NCBI GenBank assembly: GCA_016490735.1
Contig: JAEMWC010000076.1
Coordinates: forward strand, 124,001 to 188,000
Length of the DNA stretch: 64,000 nucleotides
Reading direction: 5' to 3'
DNA from: Pachyseris speciosa
Taxonomy: Eukaryota > Cnidaria > Anthozoa > Scleractinia > Pachyseridae
Below the pieces are notes generated by a model. The model was not told where the DNA came from. It saw only the letters and a program-made list of their open reading frames with translations, and did not search any database. Below, piece after piece: positions 40,101-52,874 of the stretch (its first letter is position 1; each line of letters starts with the position of its first letter). Made by a program: the position numbers and the translations under genes.

Positions 40101-41830
40101 AAACATGACACTTATAGTATTTCTGGTCACCATGAACATCTTTGCAATGTTGACGCAGCAAAGCCAAACCCATGTACTGTGAGTTACAGCGTTCGCATTT
40201 GTATATACGAAGACGCTTGGACAATGAATTACTGGCCCCTTGCTTGAAGTCATCTGTACCAGAAATGTCACTGGATTGTAAATCTATGGCATTAAATGTA
40301 TCCAATCATTAGTTTCAATTGTTAACAATAGCATCATGTGAAATGGAAACAAATTAACAGTTTCAATCATCGTCACTATGGGTGACTTGATTAGTTTCTA
40401 ACAAGCTGCTTCTAATTTTACAGTTTGCTATTGCTGTAAGTTAATCTGCTGTGTATTCATTGCATGTGCAACATAATATGATACAGAAAAGATTCTCAGT
40501 CTGTTTCAAACAAGACATTGAATTGTGGGCTGTCAGCTATATACATAATATTGCCGCATCATGCTTTGCATAATCGTATGTGTTGCACTGGTTCATACAT
40601 GTACTTTACTGACACTTTCTTACGAGAGAGGTGAGGTGGTTTTTAATTGCAAGAGCCAGTTGTTAAACCCAAAGAAAATATACCTGGGAACCAAAGCTGT
40701 AATAAGGGAATGGGCAAGTTGAAACAGGTGAAAAGAAAAAAAATCTGTCTGCCCTTCACTATATTGATCTTTTTCACCTGGTTTGACTTTCCTATAAATA
40801 AAAGACCTGTCACTGGCCTCCGAGAAGGTTCTACAACTCAACATATAAAGAATAAACTAATACCTTGCTCAACAATATTTTCTGCACTGACACCCTCCTC
40901 TGAATCACTTTTGTTACCCTCTGACATGACGATGTCCTTGTTTATGTCCTCAGTGCTTTCTCCCTTGGCAAAGATTTTACTATCTACAGAACTATCTTCC
41001 TCAGAGATTCGTGGCGTCTTTTTACTGGTTTCCAAAGGTGAACTATCCACATCTGTAACTTGGATTTCCTCCATCTGTGCATGGGCTCGTTTTGCCCCCA
41101 ATTTCCTGTCAAAAGAGATTATTTAATTATGCAAGTTCTGGTTGTAATAGTCAAAGCTAACTTAAGTGTGCTTACTTGGAAAATTTTCAGGTAAATTTTG
41201 AATGAAATCCAGGACCAAAATAGAAAGTCACTTGAGGTACAGTTAGAAAAGAAGAATGCTAGTACCCTTATTAAAACTGCAGCTGTGTACTGTATGTGCA
41301 GCAACGACTATACATATGCTTAACAGGAATTTTTGAACAACAAAAAAAGTTATTAAGAAATGGTAGCAAGTTGCAAGAATCACCACACTTTTCTGGATAC
41401 CTGACAGAAAGGGAAAGAGGAGGGGACAGAAAAAATATGGAGGTGCATGCAGTACATGAAATAAAACAGGAAATGGAGATATGACCTTGGGTTCAAACCA
41501 ACAATATTGCACAGGACAGACAACAATTCTCGCATAGCGAGAAGGAACTGATGATGATAAAGCAACACCCAGATAGCATTTTTAGCTACCAGCTTGCATT
41601 AGCCAGCAACTGATTCAACTCAGATTTGCCAAATTGAAGTGTTTACTTAAAATTACTCATATTACTATAGACTTTCTTGTTCTTTATCAGCAGCTGTTCT
41701 ATACACAGTGATTTTTGTTTAACAAACTTCGCATTTTGTATCTTGTAAATAGTTGGACATACAGTACATAGGGTGCATACCTTTGCAACATTTCTTGGAA
41801 AGTCTCACCAGCTGCCAGTCTATCTTTCAT
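34157..41830 (-). CDS. C2H2 zinc-finger protein, 14 fingers, complete
   Basis: A nuclear DNA-binding protein, probably a transcription regulator; I cannot name the orthologue. Exons from the start: 41781-41830, 40864-41105, 39960-40283, 37508-39307, 36547-36738, 35008-35256 and 34157-34524. All GT-AG junctions fit in phase and the sum is 3225 nt (1074 residues). The ATG at 41830 follows an in-frame TGA. Residues 1-97 are acidic and Ser-rich. Three fingers lie in exon 3, three in exon 4, two in exon 5, three in exon 6 and three in exon 7, several with the HTGE-type linker. Between fingers 6 and 7, exon 4 codes for about 500 residues of Ser/Gln/Asn-rich, presumably disordered sequence. Exon boundaries cut at the Gly of the finger linkers, a pattern that suggests exon shuffling of finger blocks. 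The last acceptor was chosen (34525/34524) because the nearer one shifts the frame. Confidence 0.92.
35478..35581. repeat. TTAACCCTTT inverted-end element, second copy
   Basis: Bounded by TTAACCCTTT and a TTAAGGGTTAA-like right end, sharing GTCTAACGCCAGACAATTTT with 1347-1417. It lies in intron 5 of the zinc-finger gene. Confidence 0.6.
39757..39902. mobile_element. Foldback MITE in zinc-finger intron 3
   Basis: ATGTTGTAAGTCAAAATGAA pairs with TTCATTTTAACCTACAACAT at the other end. It shares terminal style with 841-979 and 51845-52240. Its end is about 60 nt from the exon 3 donor. Confidence 0.7.
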
Positions 41831-44800
41831 CCTTAGTCTACCTCACATCATTCTGGTTATTGCAAATGAAATTTTAAAAAAGAACAAACTTGTGTAAGTT
41901 ACAGTTAAGGCTATATACCACGAAAGGAGAGCTTTCTTTGTTGAATTCTGCTTTGCAATCAACTTCACTTGTGTAATTAAATCTCTTCATCATATTCCTA
42001 ATTTCGAGATTGGGCTAAAAGCTCATATTCATTTTAAAAGGGGATTTTGTTAATTGGGGTCAGTTGCTATCATTTTGCAATTACAGCAGGAAAAATGTGG
42101 GATCCTTTGTCAGGATTCCACTGTAACAACTAACTCCCATAGTAACTTGGTGTGGGCATAACCAGCCTGTAATGCATTTTGGGTTACTTTTCTATTTTTA
42201 TGACAGCATGACCAAACTTCAGCCCTGGAGAAAAATACAGTGACATTTCAGATATGTGGGGAACTTACAGAGTTACGTTTACCTCTGATATATGACCCCT
42301 AAATGTTCATTTGAGAAGCCAAGCCCCATTTTTTCCCACACTGTCATTATATAAAAAAGAGGCACTCAAAATATGTATGACAGTAAAATTTCCTTTTACA
42401 GCAATACATTCAAGTGTCTGGGACAGGAATGGGTAAAACAATCATTAATAATACTATTGGAAAGTTTGATCAAGAGTTTTGGAATCACAGAAGCATCCTA
42501 CAATTAACTGCTCCATCCTAGAATTAAAAACACAAAGACAACAAATCAAGCACTGTGAAAAGAAATTAATTATTCATACACGACAGTGAGCTCACAAAGG
42601 CGAAACTAATGTGGTTTGATCAAACCACTGAGTAAACAATTGTCTAAGCCTCATAACTATTTTCTAGAACATTTTTCAAACTAAATCAATATAGAGAAAG
42701 CAGTTTTCTAACCTTTCAGGACAAATTCTGCCCACCCGTGTTTATAATAACCAGGTAGTTTGGCCACGAAAGACCATTTTCCTCGCACAGTTCAACGAAT
42801 CGACGCAATATGTTATAAGATAATACAATAAAGAGCTTTTTCACGTCTATAAATTAGGTTTGTGTTTTCCAGAACCGGACGCGGGGTCATTTTTATTACG
42901 TCAATGGGTTAGTAGACATTCCTGAAAATTTTCAATGAATAGTCGAAGAAAAAAAATGTACCAGAGAAAAAACGTTCCATCGAAGACGTGAATTTAATCA
43001 TGCCCAAATAAGTTAAGTTGCACACAGGAAAACTTGTCAAACTGGGGCTGGAGAGAGGTGAGTTTAAGCTAAATTTCATGAATTTTCGCAAAAGCCAATC
43101 ATACAGTTGAAATTATTTCCGATACCCTCGGGGAAATAAGAATTTACATCCCAAAGCTCTTCCGCGCGTGAATCCCAGAGACAAATAAATATGTACACGC
43201 GTGCATAAATATGAAAAATCTGGTTCGGTTAACGATTTCACGACACGACACGACATTTTCGCAGTGCATCCTATTTCCTGTCAAAATAAAAAAAATCCCC
43301 TCGAGAATACCAAGTTCGGAATATTTTCGTTCTGTAGTCAGAAGCGCTGTTGAAGGCTACAGACAATGAATGCGCATGTAGCAAGCACAATTTTAGTCAT
43401 TTGCCGCTAACTGCACGTGCGTCCAATCTTACCTATTGGGCCAGTTAACCTATGTAATCATTAAAAAAAATATATTCACTTGGTTTATCCAACACAGACG
43501 TTAAAAAGGTTATTGGTTACGGGGAGTTTAATCCCATTTCGTTCCACCCTGAAAACCGAGATAGCAAAACATCACCGGCATGTCAAGCATGGCGGAAAAG
43601 GCTTAACTCGCAATAAACGTGAACGACGGCATGTCCTTAAAAGCAGATGCGTCCCGCTTATACAAATGCTGCAAGGTATGGCCGACAAGACAACACCGCG
43701 AACTAAGTCGATAATGTGATTTCGACATTGAAAAACAATATAAAACAGTTTCATCTATAACGTGCCATGTGACCGAACATGGTGGTCCTCACGTTTTGAT
43801 CAGGAAGAATCACGTATTTCAGCAAAATTTTAGTAGTAAACTGACGAATTTGAACAGTGCAGAACACATAAAGACGTGTATCCAACAAGTTATCACTTTT
43901 CCTTACTCTAAGTACATAAAATATCCCTCTGAACGAGCGGGGCCGTTGAAAACTGTCACAGAACGCTAAGGGAAGTTTACGGGAAATCAACCACGCCATC
44001 TTGACATCAAATTTCACGTATGTAACCCTAAATCGTGTAATCACTCGTCCAAAAAAACTCCTTACCTCTCCAAAACTCTACCTGACAGACTCGCTAAAGC
44101 TTTGATACAGTCGCACAATACCACAGAGTAGAATGTGACGAATACAGAATACGATTCAACGCGGAAAAATGATTTTTCACGTAGGCCTTAATACCGGCAA
44201 GAGAAACAAGACGTGTGCTATCCCTTAGCAGCTGTCCTGTGAAACGTGTTTATTTTTGATCGACGTGTGTCTGGGTTAGTCACGTGGTCTGCTATAGCTA
44301 AAAATATCTTTTATCGTAATGGTTCAAGTTTTTACTGCCGGTTGCTAACATCACTTTCATAACGTATCTTTCATAGAAAAAAAAAACAAGAGCCGAGATA
44401 AAAAGAGGAAGGGATAATATTGGTTTCTTTGAATTGTTGATCACATTGCACCAGTTTTAGCTCGGTTTCGAAAACCTTAAACAGGTTATTGCGTCACGGG
44501 AATTTCGCGCAAGCAACTGGCCTCCAAGGAGCCCTTTTAGCAACCTCTCATTGGAACTTTTTTTAAACAGTTTGATAGTACTTGTTCGTGTGGTAGATTG
44601 TAGTTGTCAAATGTACGGACATGTCTGGGAAGATGGAGGGTGGGAAGGAGGCGGTAAAAAGGAGTTCAAGACCGCAAACGACTATGAAGGGACTACAGCT
44701 GTGTATGGACACGTGCCAATTAAAGGCTATGTAAACCTTTTTAAAGTTTATAGTCCACTGTTAACCGAGATCGGTGGAAACCCACGCACAAGTCTATATT

Positions 44801-47017
44801 TAATTTCGAAACGGAAAAAGTAGCATCATTTTGACTTCCGCTGACGCATGATTGGGACCAGGGATGCACCTAGTGAAACCGTGATGACAACAGGAAGAAT
44901 TTGATTGCGTGCACAACTGATCGACGTTAGCTTCAGGATTGTCAGGCTATAAAGGGTTTTTAAGCAACAAAAAGTATGGTTAACAGAAGGCAGCAAGTCG
45001 ATAACAAAACAGGGGAAAACAGAACAAAACAAAACAACATACCCACTAAAGGTCGGAAACTTCAAAAGAAGCGCATTAATATTCAAGCATATGCTGTTTT
45101 TGCAAGGAACCCCTCGGTCTGCGGTTTCTGTATTACGTGGTCGGGTGAAGGAATAATGTGTCCTATATTGCTGCTGTCTATAGCCGTTTGGAAAATAACG
45201 TGTGCACGAGACATGAAGTGTCACACGACTCTCTCCTCCGCCAAACATAACAGGGGAAGACAATTTATCCAATCACTTTTTCATGTTTTTGAAAAAACCC
45301 TTTGGTCACATGAAGATTTAATAAAGGTATGTATTTGCGCATGTCACGTTGAGTGCAAGGCACGTGATGTGCAAAAACAATGTGATGCCCTGCCTGGGAA
45401 TTGATATTATTTTAATATAATGTTTATTAGCTACAGTTTTACCTTTTAAAGTCATTCAAACTTTCCGGTTTGTTAACGTTAGTACATTTTCACTAAAGGG
45501 GCCTTAAAGAGAGTCTAGAAGGTCACACGGAGGCAAAATGATATACATTTGCACATATAACGTTGAGTGCATAGCACGTGAGGTGCAAATAAGAAGTGTT
45601 ATGCCCCAACAAGGACTGATAATATTTTAATACAATGATTAGTACATGATTAGTAGCTGCAGGTTTTTTAACAAGTACTTTCAACGGGCATTAAAGAGCC
45701 TTGTCTGACTCACGCGAGATTCAATCCCTGGTGACAATTCAACTTCCGCAATCTACACCGCGTGGAAGGCCATGGACTTTATACCGTAAATGAAAAGGCT
45801 TTGTTACTGAGCCAAAACAAATTCTCATTTATCCAGTTAGTTGAAGAGCGATAAACGTTTGACCTTTCTTTGGTAAATTTCAAAGCTTACCCTTTTTGTC
45901 TCACTACAGAGTCTGATGACTTTGAGTCAACTCAACTCTCTCTTCCTATTACGTAATATTGCCGTTAAGATCTGAAGTCCGGCGAAAATTTTAACATTAT
46001 CGCTCTTTACGCCAAATGGTAACATAAAGATTTAACGCTGAAGGATTAGTGACTTTAAGAAATTCCTGCCATTATCAACTCTGTATTATACGCAATCAAA
46101 ATCGTCTTCCCACGCCGTCTGCATGCCTAGGTGGCACGGAAGCCCATTAACCTAGAGTTCATGCAAGTACGTAGTTTGTCCTGGATCTACACATCCTGTT
46201 TGCTCTCTTTGGGGGAGAAAAAACTAAACATACAAGTTCAAACTATCGCAAGGTTACCATGTGCTCATTCTGCGGTTTCAAATTCTACAGTACCTTTGGT
46301 CCCTTAAGCTCCGGGTATGTCAGTATGTATAACAAAGTGCGTCATATCCGATAGAACAAGACCCTCGTTCTTTCCGGATTAGAAACATTCTCTAAATCGT
46401 CTCCTAGCCTGAAATGCGTACCTCGCGCGGATAAAGCTGCCGCTTCCTATTCTCTGTTTGCTTTGCATAAACTCATAGATTTCTGTCGTTCCTCCTGTCT
46501 GGTATGAAGAAAAAACTGCGAACGCTTGGCGTCTGGTTCATTTTAATTCGGGCATTAAATGACAGTAAAATACTGAACCCTTTACCCTTCTCATTACCAG
46601 GGTCAGACTTTCAGTCATGTATTTGTTAGTCTGTGGATTAAATTCTGAGGCTTTTGCCACTAAACTCTGCGTGGTGCAATGTCTTGATTGTTGCCATGGA
46701 TACACATGAAGTGATCTTGGGAAGTTGGTGAATAGATATCCTTCAGTGAGTCGAAATTTTGAATCGGCTTGTTGCAAAGAAAACCTACTAACAAAAAACA
46801 ACAAACACGCGACAAAGCTTGATAGACAGCTCTGTAACTGTCAGTTCAAATCTTTTCATTCGAATGATCATACTAAGTCCACTTTAAGGATTTTACCTGC
46901 AAGCAAATGACAGAATAAGCTTGAAAAGCATAATCTTGTAAAGCACCACAAGAAAGTACTGCTCAGCACCTGATCATATTTTAGGATTTCATTCAGAGAC
47001 GAAAAGTTTGAATCACC
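41831..47017. other. Gene-poor region upstream of the zinc-finger gene
   Basis: Includes the zinc-finger promoter side (no clear TATA box). Open frames at 40647-41126, 43480-44044, 44551-44823 and 44826-45404 show no conserved family features, and several are antisense shadows. The only structured item I see is the duplication at 45327-45690. Confidence 0.45.
45327..45690 (+). repeat. Two diverged direct copies, about 215 bp apart
   Basis: GTATGTATTTGCGCATGTCA (about 45328) and ATATACATTTGCACATATAA (about 45541) start copies that both continue with CGTTGAGTGCA, GCACGTGA, GGTGCAAA or TGTGCAAA, AATATTTTAATA-like tracts and a TAGCTGCAG/TAGCTACAG segment. It is an old local tandem duplication. 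Confidence 0.65.
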
Positions 47018-47020
47018 TTA

Positions 47021-47990
47021 AGCCTCGTCTACACAAGCAAGTTTTATGTGACAGCTTTTATGTGCTCGAGTAGATCGAGGAAAATTGGCCAATTTTTATG
47101 TGACAAATACATTTGCTGAGAAGCTGGCGTGTTAGCTTTTATGAGACAAATAAAAGTTGTCACATACGAAAAATTGCTCGTGTAGACGACTCGTCACATA
47201 AAATGTGGCAAATACACTCTTTCATTTTTATAAGAATATTGTTTATCCGGCCCAGGCTGAACATTCCTATTTTTCTGTCGATTTTAGGCTGAAAATATTG
47301 AGGTATTGGGGTATCCCATTACAAGTTAAGTGTTTGCTATTTTGTGCTGCACAAATACATTACATGTACCGCTCATCATTGAACATTTGGCTATTGCTAG
47401 CTAGTTAAAGTAAAAAGTTAAGTAAAAACATATCTTTATATGGTATTTACAGATTTTCAACGCACGAAATTATATTCTTTTCACAATTTCAGCCTCAGAT
47501 TTATTCTTAAAATATTCTTAAAATCTCGCAAATTTCAGCCTCGATATTCTTATAAAATATATTCTTATATAAAAAAAGAGTGTATATGCTTGTTCTTCCT
47601 CTTTACATCAGTAAAAGTTTCGGTTCTTGTTTATCCAGCTCCAACATTTTTCATGAAACTTGTAAAACTGGTTAAAAGATAAATAAACTGTACTCACCGA
47701 AAGAAAATTTTGGAATTCGTGGCATGGTCAGTCTCTCGCAGTTCGTTTAATAAATTATGGGCCAAACCCTGGGCTTCTCGCCGCTGCTCAGTCTTCCAGG
47801 GTTTTACCCACCACCTATACGCTTCTTTTTCTTCATTCTTTGTTGTTTGCATAATTCTAGAAACGCGATAATGACCGCAGCTTCAACTTTTTGCCTGTTC
47901 GTTGACAAATATTTGCTGTGCCGTCTACACGATCAAATATATTTGTCACATAAAAATTGTCACGTAAAGATTGCTCGTGTAGACGAGGCT
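47021..47990. mobile_element. Harbinger-type non-autonomous transposon, 970 bp
   Basis: Ends AGCCTCGTCTACACAAGCAA and TTGCTCGTGTAGACGAGGCT are inverted copies (one mismatch), flanked by TTA on both sides (47018-47020, 47991-47993). Subterminal ATTTGTCACATAAA words recur in both orientations. Internal DNA has no transposase frame. Confidence 0.85.
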
Positions 47991-49560
47991 TTAATACAGC
48001 AAAATAAACCGCATCACAGTGCTTCTAAGTCACTTTGAACGGTCACACTTTAGGATTTCATCATGTAAACCACCCTATTCAGTGTAATAGCAGTTTTAAG
48101 CAACAGCTCGGTACCTTTCATTTGTTGCATCCACGAGCTCAAATTTAGAACCACCATCTACTGTACAACATAATGTTCATCACAGCAAAGCAGGAAAAGG
48201 ATACTAGTGAGAAAGAAGTTAAGTCAGAAGGAGCACCACAGGAAAGTACTGCTCGGCTGACGGCTTTCACTTGAATGGTCACGTTTTGCGGTTATTTATT
48301 TAGATTTCATCCATCTATTCAGTTGTCAGAACTGACCTCTGGAGCAGCATTAATTAATTAATAATCAAAAGCAAAATACCATGTATACTTGAAAGCTATC
48401 AACAGAGATGGCACCCACCCCCACCCCCCCCCCCCACGTCCCCCATCCTCCCACCCACACCACAGGAATATTCAAGAATCTTCACGAATGAAGATCGAGC
48501 TCGGCTCCAGGCACTCCCGTGCTGCCGAGGATAGGATGGATCCTGGTAACAAGTCAGCCCAAAGCTAAGTAGGTGGTCTTAGTACGTGACTGCTTTCAGA
48601 CGCACTTCAAGTTGATGGTCGTGAAAATAAAGTAAACTCAGTAAACCGCAAACAGTTTGCCAAGACAAACCACTTTTTGTGTGATCTGGTGGTCCAGCAG
48701 AGTTTTCGAGCACACTCACGTACATCATGTGAGTGTTGACACGAAGAAGAGCTTCTTATCACTTTTACCATGGGCGACTGCATATTGTTTTGTCTAAACA
48801 CCTGACCACTTGATTAAGGCAGCTCTTTCGTTAGTCACAGGACTTCATTAAAATGAATTTTTGACAATATAATTTCGCTTAGAAACAGTTCAGAGAAAAA
48901 AATGGATCTAAGGCAGACGTAGAAGGTAGAAGAAGAGATGGAAACTGGAAAATGAAAACATTGTCGGTTTTAATCGTCACGACTTAATGGAATTGTGAGA
49001 AAATGTAATAAGAACATAATTATCATCCAAATAGTATTGGGTTCGTGCACGCAAAGTATATAAGCTCTGGACTTGAAAAAGTGTACGTGTCTTGAAACAG
49101 CTTTATTTAGTGAGTGAGTCAGGCAAGACTCTTTAATTACATGTAAACAATTTGCATACTGGAGACCCGTGGTTCAGAGGATTATTTCGTCCGGCATCAG
49201 TAATGATAACATATTTCGTTCCAAAATTATTCTCTAGGATAAAGCCAAGACTGTTATGGAACGCTTCTCTATTGTAAGAATGCAATGAAGTTCAGAGTTC
49301 GTTCGTTGTGGTTGTATCGTTCATGGCTTATTTCAATCTGCGTATAATCAGTATTTATTCAAATTAAAAAATGCTTCTTGTTAGCGGCTAATTCCATTAC
49401 TTTCGCTGAAAATTGGCCTTAAAATTGAAAAATGAAAATTGGCCTTAATGAATCTTGAGCAAACGCTGAAAATAAAAATGCAACAATATTATAATATTTT
49501 GTCGGGGCTTATAAAGAGCCCATGCCACTGGCTCCTGAGGACATTTAATGTGTTCTTACA
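47991..49560. other. Intergenic DNA, no gene
   Basis: A C-rich homopolymer tract is at about 48418-48450. The open frames are short and featureless. Confidence 0.5.
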
Positions 49561-49569
49561 TGATGTCAA

Positions 49570-49935
49570 CTCCGTTGGGAGGAGCAGGACTGCTGAGCGA
49601 AAGGTCGCGGGTTCAAACCTCAGACCGAAATAATTGGTAAGATCATACTGGCTTTGCGCGCAATATATGATCGCGTCATTGCGGGCAAGCGTAGGTAGTG
49701 ACGTTAAGCCGTTGACCCCACACGTAATTAAGACTTGGAGGGAAGGTAAAAGAACCCACACACTTATCGAAAGCTAGTTCGCGGTGTTGTGATCTGTCCA
49801 CGCACACCTGACCAGGGATGGGTGGAGGTTGCGTGATGTGCTCACCACCTGTACCCAAGATGCTCTGTTGTCATGGATACGGTACCTCTCAGGAGGCCCT
49901 ATGCTCCCGAGAAGGAGCGGTTGGGCGGTACACTA
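49570..49935 (+). mobile_element. tRNA-derived SINE, second copy
   Basis: B-box-like GGTTCAAACCT at 49610-49620, preceded by GAAAGGTCGC. The body contains GTAAAAGAACCCACACACTT and AGTTCGCGGTGTTGTGATCT, parallel to the SINE at 25770-26065. Confidence 0.6.
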
Positions 49936-51844
49936 AAGCAATGAAGCAACTTTTTTACAACTTGCAACGTAATGCTTTGCGCACGTTTGTTATTGTTTTT
50001 AACCTTATCTATTGTTCATTGTTGCGCTCTGATTGGTTTACCAGATTCTCCCACAGAGAATACCACAATAACTCATAAAAAAAGGGATTCCAAAAATTAA
50101 ATACGTCTCCTTGAATATTCCTAGTCCATATTTTTTAATTTTAGAAGAAATTGCTGCGAAGAGAAATTAACGTCGTTTGACTCGATGGCAGCTCATTTAT
50201 CGGATGGAAAGTCGCGCTTTATTCCGGTTCATCAGTTCGCAAATAATATCGAATTGCATGATCAAACTACCAGACACTACTCGCCAAGGTCGCACATCCG
50301 TTGATATCGGCATATCGCAACGGCAGATGCATGTTGGGAGGGATCACATCTCTCCGTTTCTTTGCTTAAAGATACTAGCAAAGCATAGTCTGAGATAGGG
50401 GGATCATTCTTCGGGATAGCTGTTCAACGCTCAGTGTCAACTTCGAGAGGTTATTTCGCAGCGACCATATATCAATAAAGTAAGAGAACAAAAGTCACGT
50501 TTTGCCAGAAAAATTACAAAACAAATTCAAGGAGACAACAGCCTGATAATGGAAGACCATATTCCAACAAGTTTATGAAGAATTTTCTACAAGTTAACTC
50601 CAAACTAAAAGAATTTTTAACAAGAGTCTGCCAACAAATAATTTCGCATTACGCGAAGTTCAACAACAACAACAGCGGCCCACAAGGTCTTTTCCTTACC
50701 GCTGCGACGACTCTTGTTGAAAATACCGACGGAAATGAAGAGAAAGGGTGTTAAGAGAACCTTGAAACACAAAAATAGCGATACTCGTGGAAGTAAGCCG
50801 GATGAACGTGGATTATTTTCGCAAAATAGCGCTCGCTGTCCTCACTGGCGATTTGCGGATTTTCTGTCTGAGCGAAATTCAGCGCGGCGCGCAAAGCGTC
50901 TTGGATGAACAAGGGTCTTTAACATCTTGCAACGTTTTTTGTAACTTAACTAATTGAGTACCACACCGGCCGAAACCGGCGGCGCAGAACCACGTCCCTT
51001 GTACCGCTTGTGACGTCATCAATTTTAACGCTCGTAGACAACTTTTACATGTAGCATGTGTTGGGGAAAGAGATCTTTCAAACCATACCCGAATGAGCAT
51101 GATTCCGTCAAACAGACCGGAGAAAACGCGAAAAAAACAAGTGACGCTGATCCGAAAATGTGAATGAAAACCTTGTTCCACCATCCACCTGCACTTGGAA
51201 CCTCCCATCTAATCCTACGATCCTAAAAGTTTTCCTCAAATCTTTTCCCACCGAAAGGAAGCCCAGAAAATGCCCAGCAAGAGAGAAAGAAAGCGAGGCA
51301 AGAAAAGAGGAGGAGGGAAAGCGAAAGGTAGAAGGCGAGAGGGCAGTGAAACTTTTCAACCCAAAAAGTTTGTTTTCTGCGCATGCCCGAACTCGGAAAG
51401 CTGATCGATATCAAGCATCAGGAACAAAAGGGCGCGAGAAGCTCCACCAGCAAACAGAGTTTTGGGCAGTTTTGGTTCTGTTTGGCTAGATTCTGGCCAG
51501 AAAACGGCGCGACGGGCTTCAAAAGGTGTTTTTCGGCAAAATGCTCGGGAGTTAAAGGGTTAACGAAGTGTGGAGGACTTGTAATGCTTAGTGCCAAAGG
51601 GAGTTGAGAGGAGGGCATGTTTCACGTGACACTTCGTCCGTAACTGGGTTTCGTCTTGCGACGGCGTTGCCTTGCAAGTTGTATTACTGAAAAAAATAAC
51701 AGATTTCTATTCACTTTTACGGGCCTACAAATGATCAATCCTATCTACTTTTAGATTTTTAGTGCTTGTAGAACGATCTAAAAGACAGCTGACACTAATT
51801 ACTGTAATTCATTTGTGTCTTGTGAGAACAACGGGGACGAATAA
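49936..51844. other. Intergenic DNA, probably repeat-derived in part
   Basis: The open frame 51160-51489 (+) is Lys/Glu/Arg-rich and overlaps two antisense frames. With the following segment ending GGGAGTTAAAGGGTTAA it looks like a dispersed repeat, not a gene. A CAACAACAACAACAG run is near 50660. Confidence 0.4.
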
Positions 51845-52240
51845 ATGTTGTGGTTCAATTTTATCCTTGGTTCAATTTTTATTTTCCTTTGTTTTGTGCT
51901 CATTATCATACCTAACCAACAGTTACAACATGTTGGATTAACCCTTTCTATTTAGTAAGTTTTGTTGTCGAATACCTCATGTTTTATACTTGTTTTCATT
52001 ATTATTCAAATAATAGTTAAGCCTTGTGATATGAAACTCTGTATACAGTTAAAATTTAAATTGTAACGAACATTTGCAACTGAAGATGGCATAAGTATGT
52101 CGAAACATGTCTTGCTTTAAACTTAAAAGTGTTGTTTTATTTTTTAAACCATTATTCATCTGCTGTTTTCATGATCGTTTTGTACTATCATACATTATTA
52201 CCAAAACTGAACCAAGAAAAACTAAATTGAACTACAACAT
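51845..52240. mobile_element. Larger foldback element of the ATGTTGT family
   Basis: ATGTTGTGGTTCAATTTTAT at left pairs with the right end TAAATTGAACTACAACAT, and inside that CCTTGGTTCA pairs with TGAACCAAG. It resembles 841-979 at the ends but carries about 250 bp more interior, including a GAAGATGGCATAAGTATGTC segment like Penelope or LINE tails. Confidence 0.6.
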
Positions 52241-52419
52241 AAACACTAAAGAAAGGGTGCAATCAAACAGAAATTATTTTCAGCGTTGCTCTTTTTCACT
52301 GCCTTCTCCCTCTTTGGTCATAATATTTACTGTTGTTTTTCTGGCTTTTTTTTATAGACAGGCAAATAACAAAAAATACTAAGGCAATCAATTTCTACCT
52401 ATTGAAATGGCAAAATAAA

Positions 52420-52440
52420 CTGAACTGAACTGAACTGAAC
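52420..52440 (+). repeat. (CTGAA)n tail
   Basis: Four pentanucleotide units after GGCAAAATAAA, the form of a LINE 3' terminal microsatellite. Confidence 0.6.
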
Positions 52441-52484
52441 TAGTACCAAGGCCCAATCTTCGGCTTCAAGATGGTCGCCGGGAA

Positions 52485-52874
52485 CCCCCCCCGGGGGGGG
52501 GGACTTCCTAGTAATAGGCTAACGGGGATGTGCCGCTGGATGGGGTCGCATTTTCACGACTGAATTGACTATAGATTGGGGTCGCACATTTTCGGGATTT
52601 TGCGGGTAAATGTACTGGAATGTTTGTACTACAGGTGAAAAGTAAAGTGTTCAGCATTCAAATTCATTTTAGGATGATCTACTTAAAAGTCTTTACAAGG
52701 TAGATGCATAAACAGAAAGGGACTAAGTTGGGATCACGAAAAAAACATTTGCCCAAAAGTGACTAGGATGGGGTGTATATTTGGTCACAGAATAGACTAT
52801 AATGGGGTAGGGTTTCTGAGAGGCCAGCGGCACGTACCCAAGCAACAATTTACCCAAGTAACCCCCCCCCCGGG
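52485..52874. repeat. Foldback repeat with CCCGGGGGG ends
   Basis: Left CCCGGGGGGGGGGACTTCC and right AGTAACCCCCCCCCCGGG are inverted copies. The interior has two GGATGGGGT-type words. The G/C-run lengths are likely to be unreliable in the assembly. Confidence 0.6.

Noticed and set aside
44551..45404. Overlapping ORFs of 90-148 residues on both strands
   Set aside because: Mutually antisense, no family features and no supporting splice context.
48418..48450. C-run as a functional element
   Set aside because: Homopolymer-like tract, probably slippage and assembly noise.
51160..51489. 109-residue Lys/Glu-rich ORF
   Set aside because: Overlaps antisense frames of similar length; biased composition and repeat-like surroundings.
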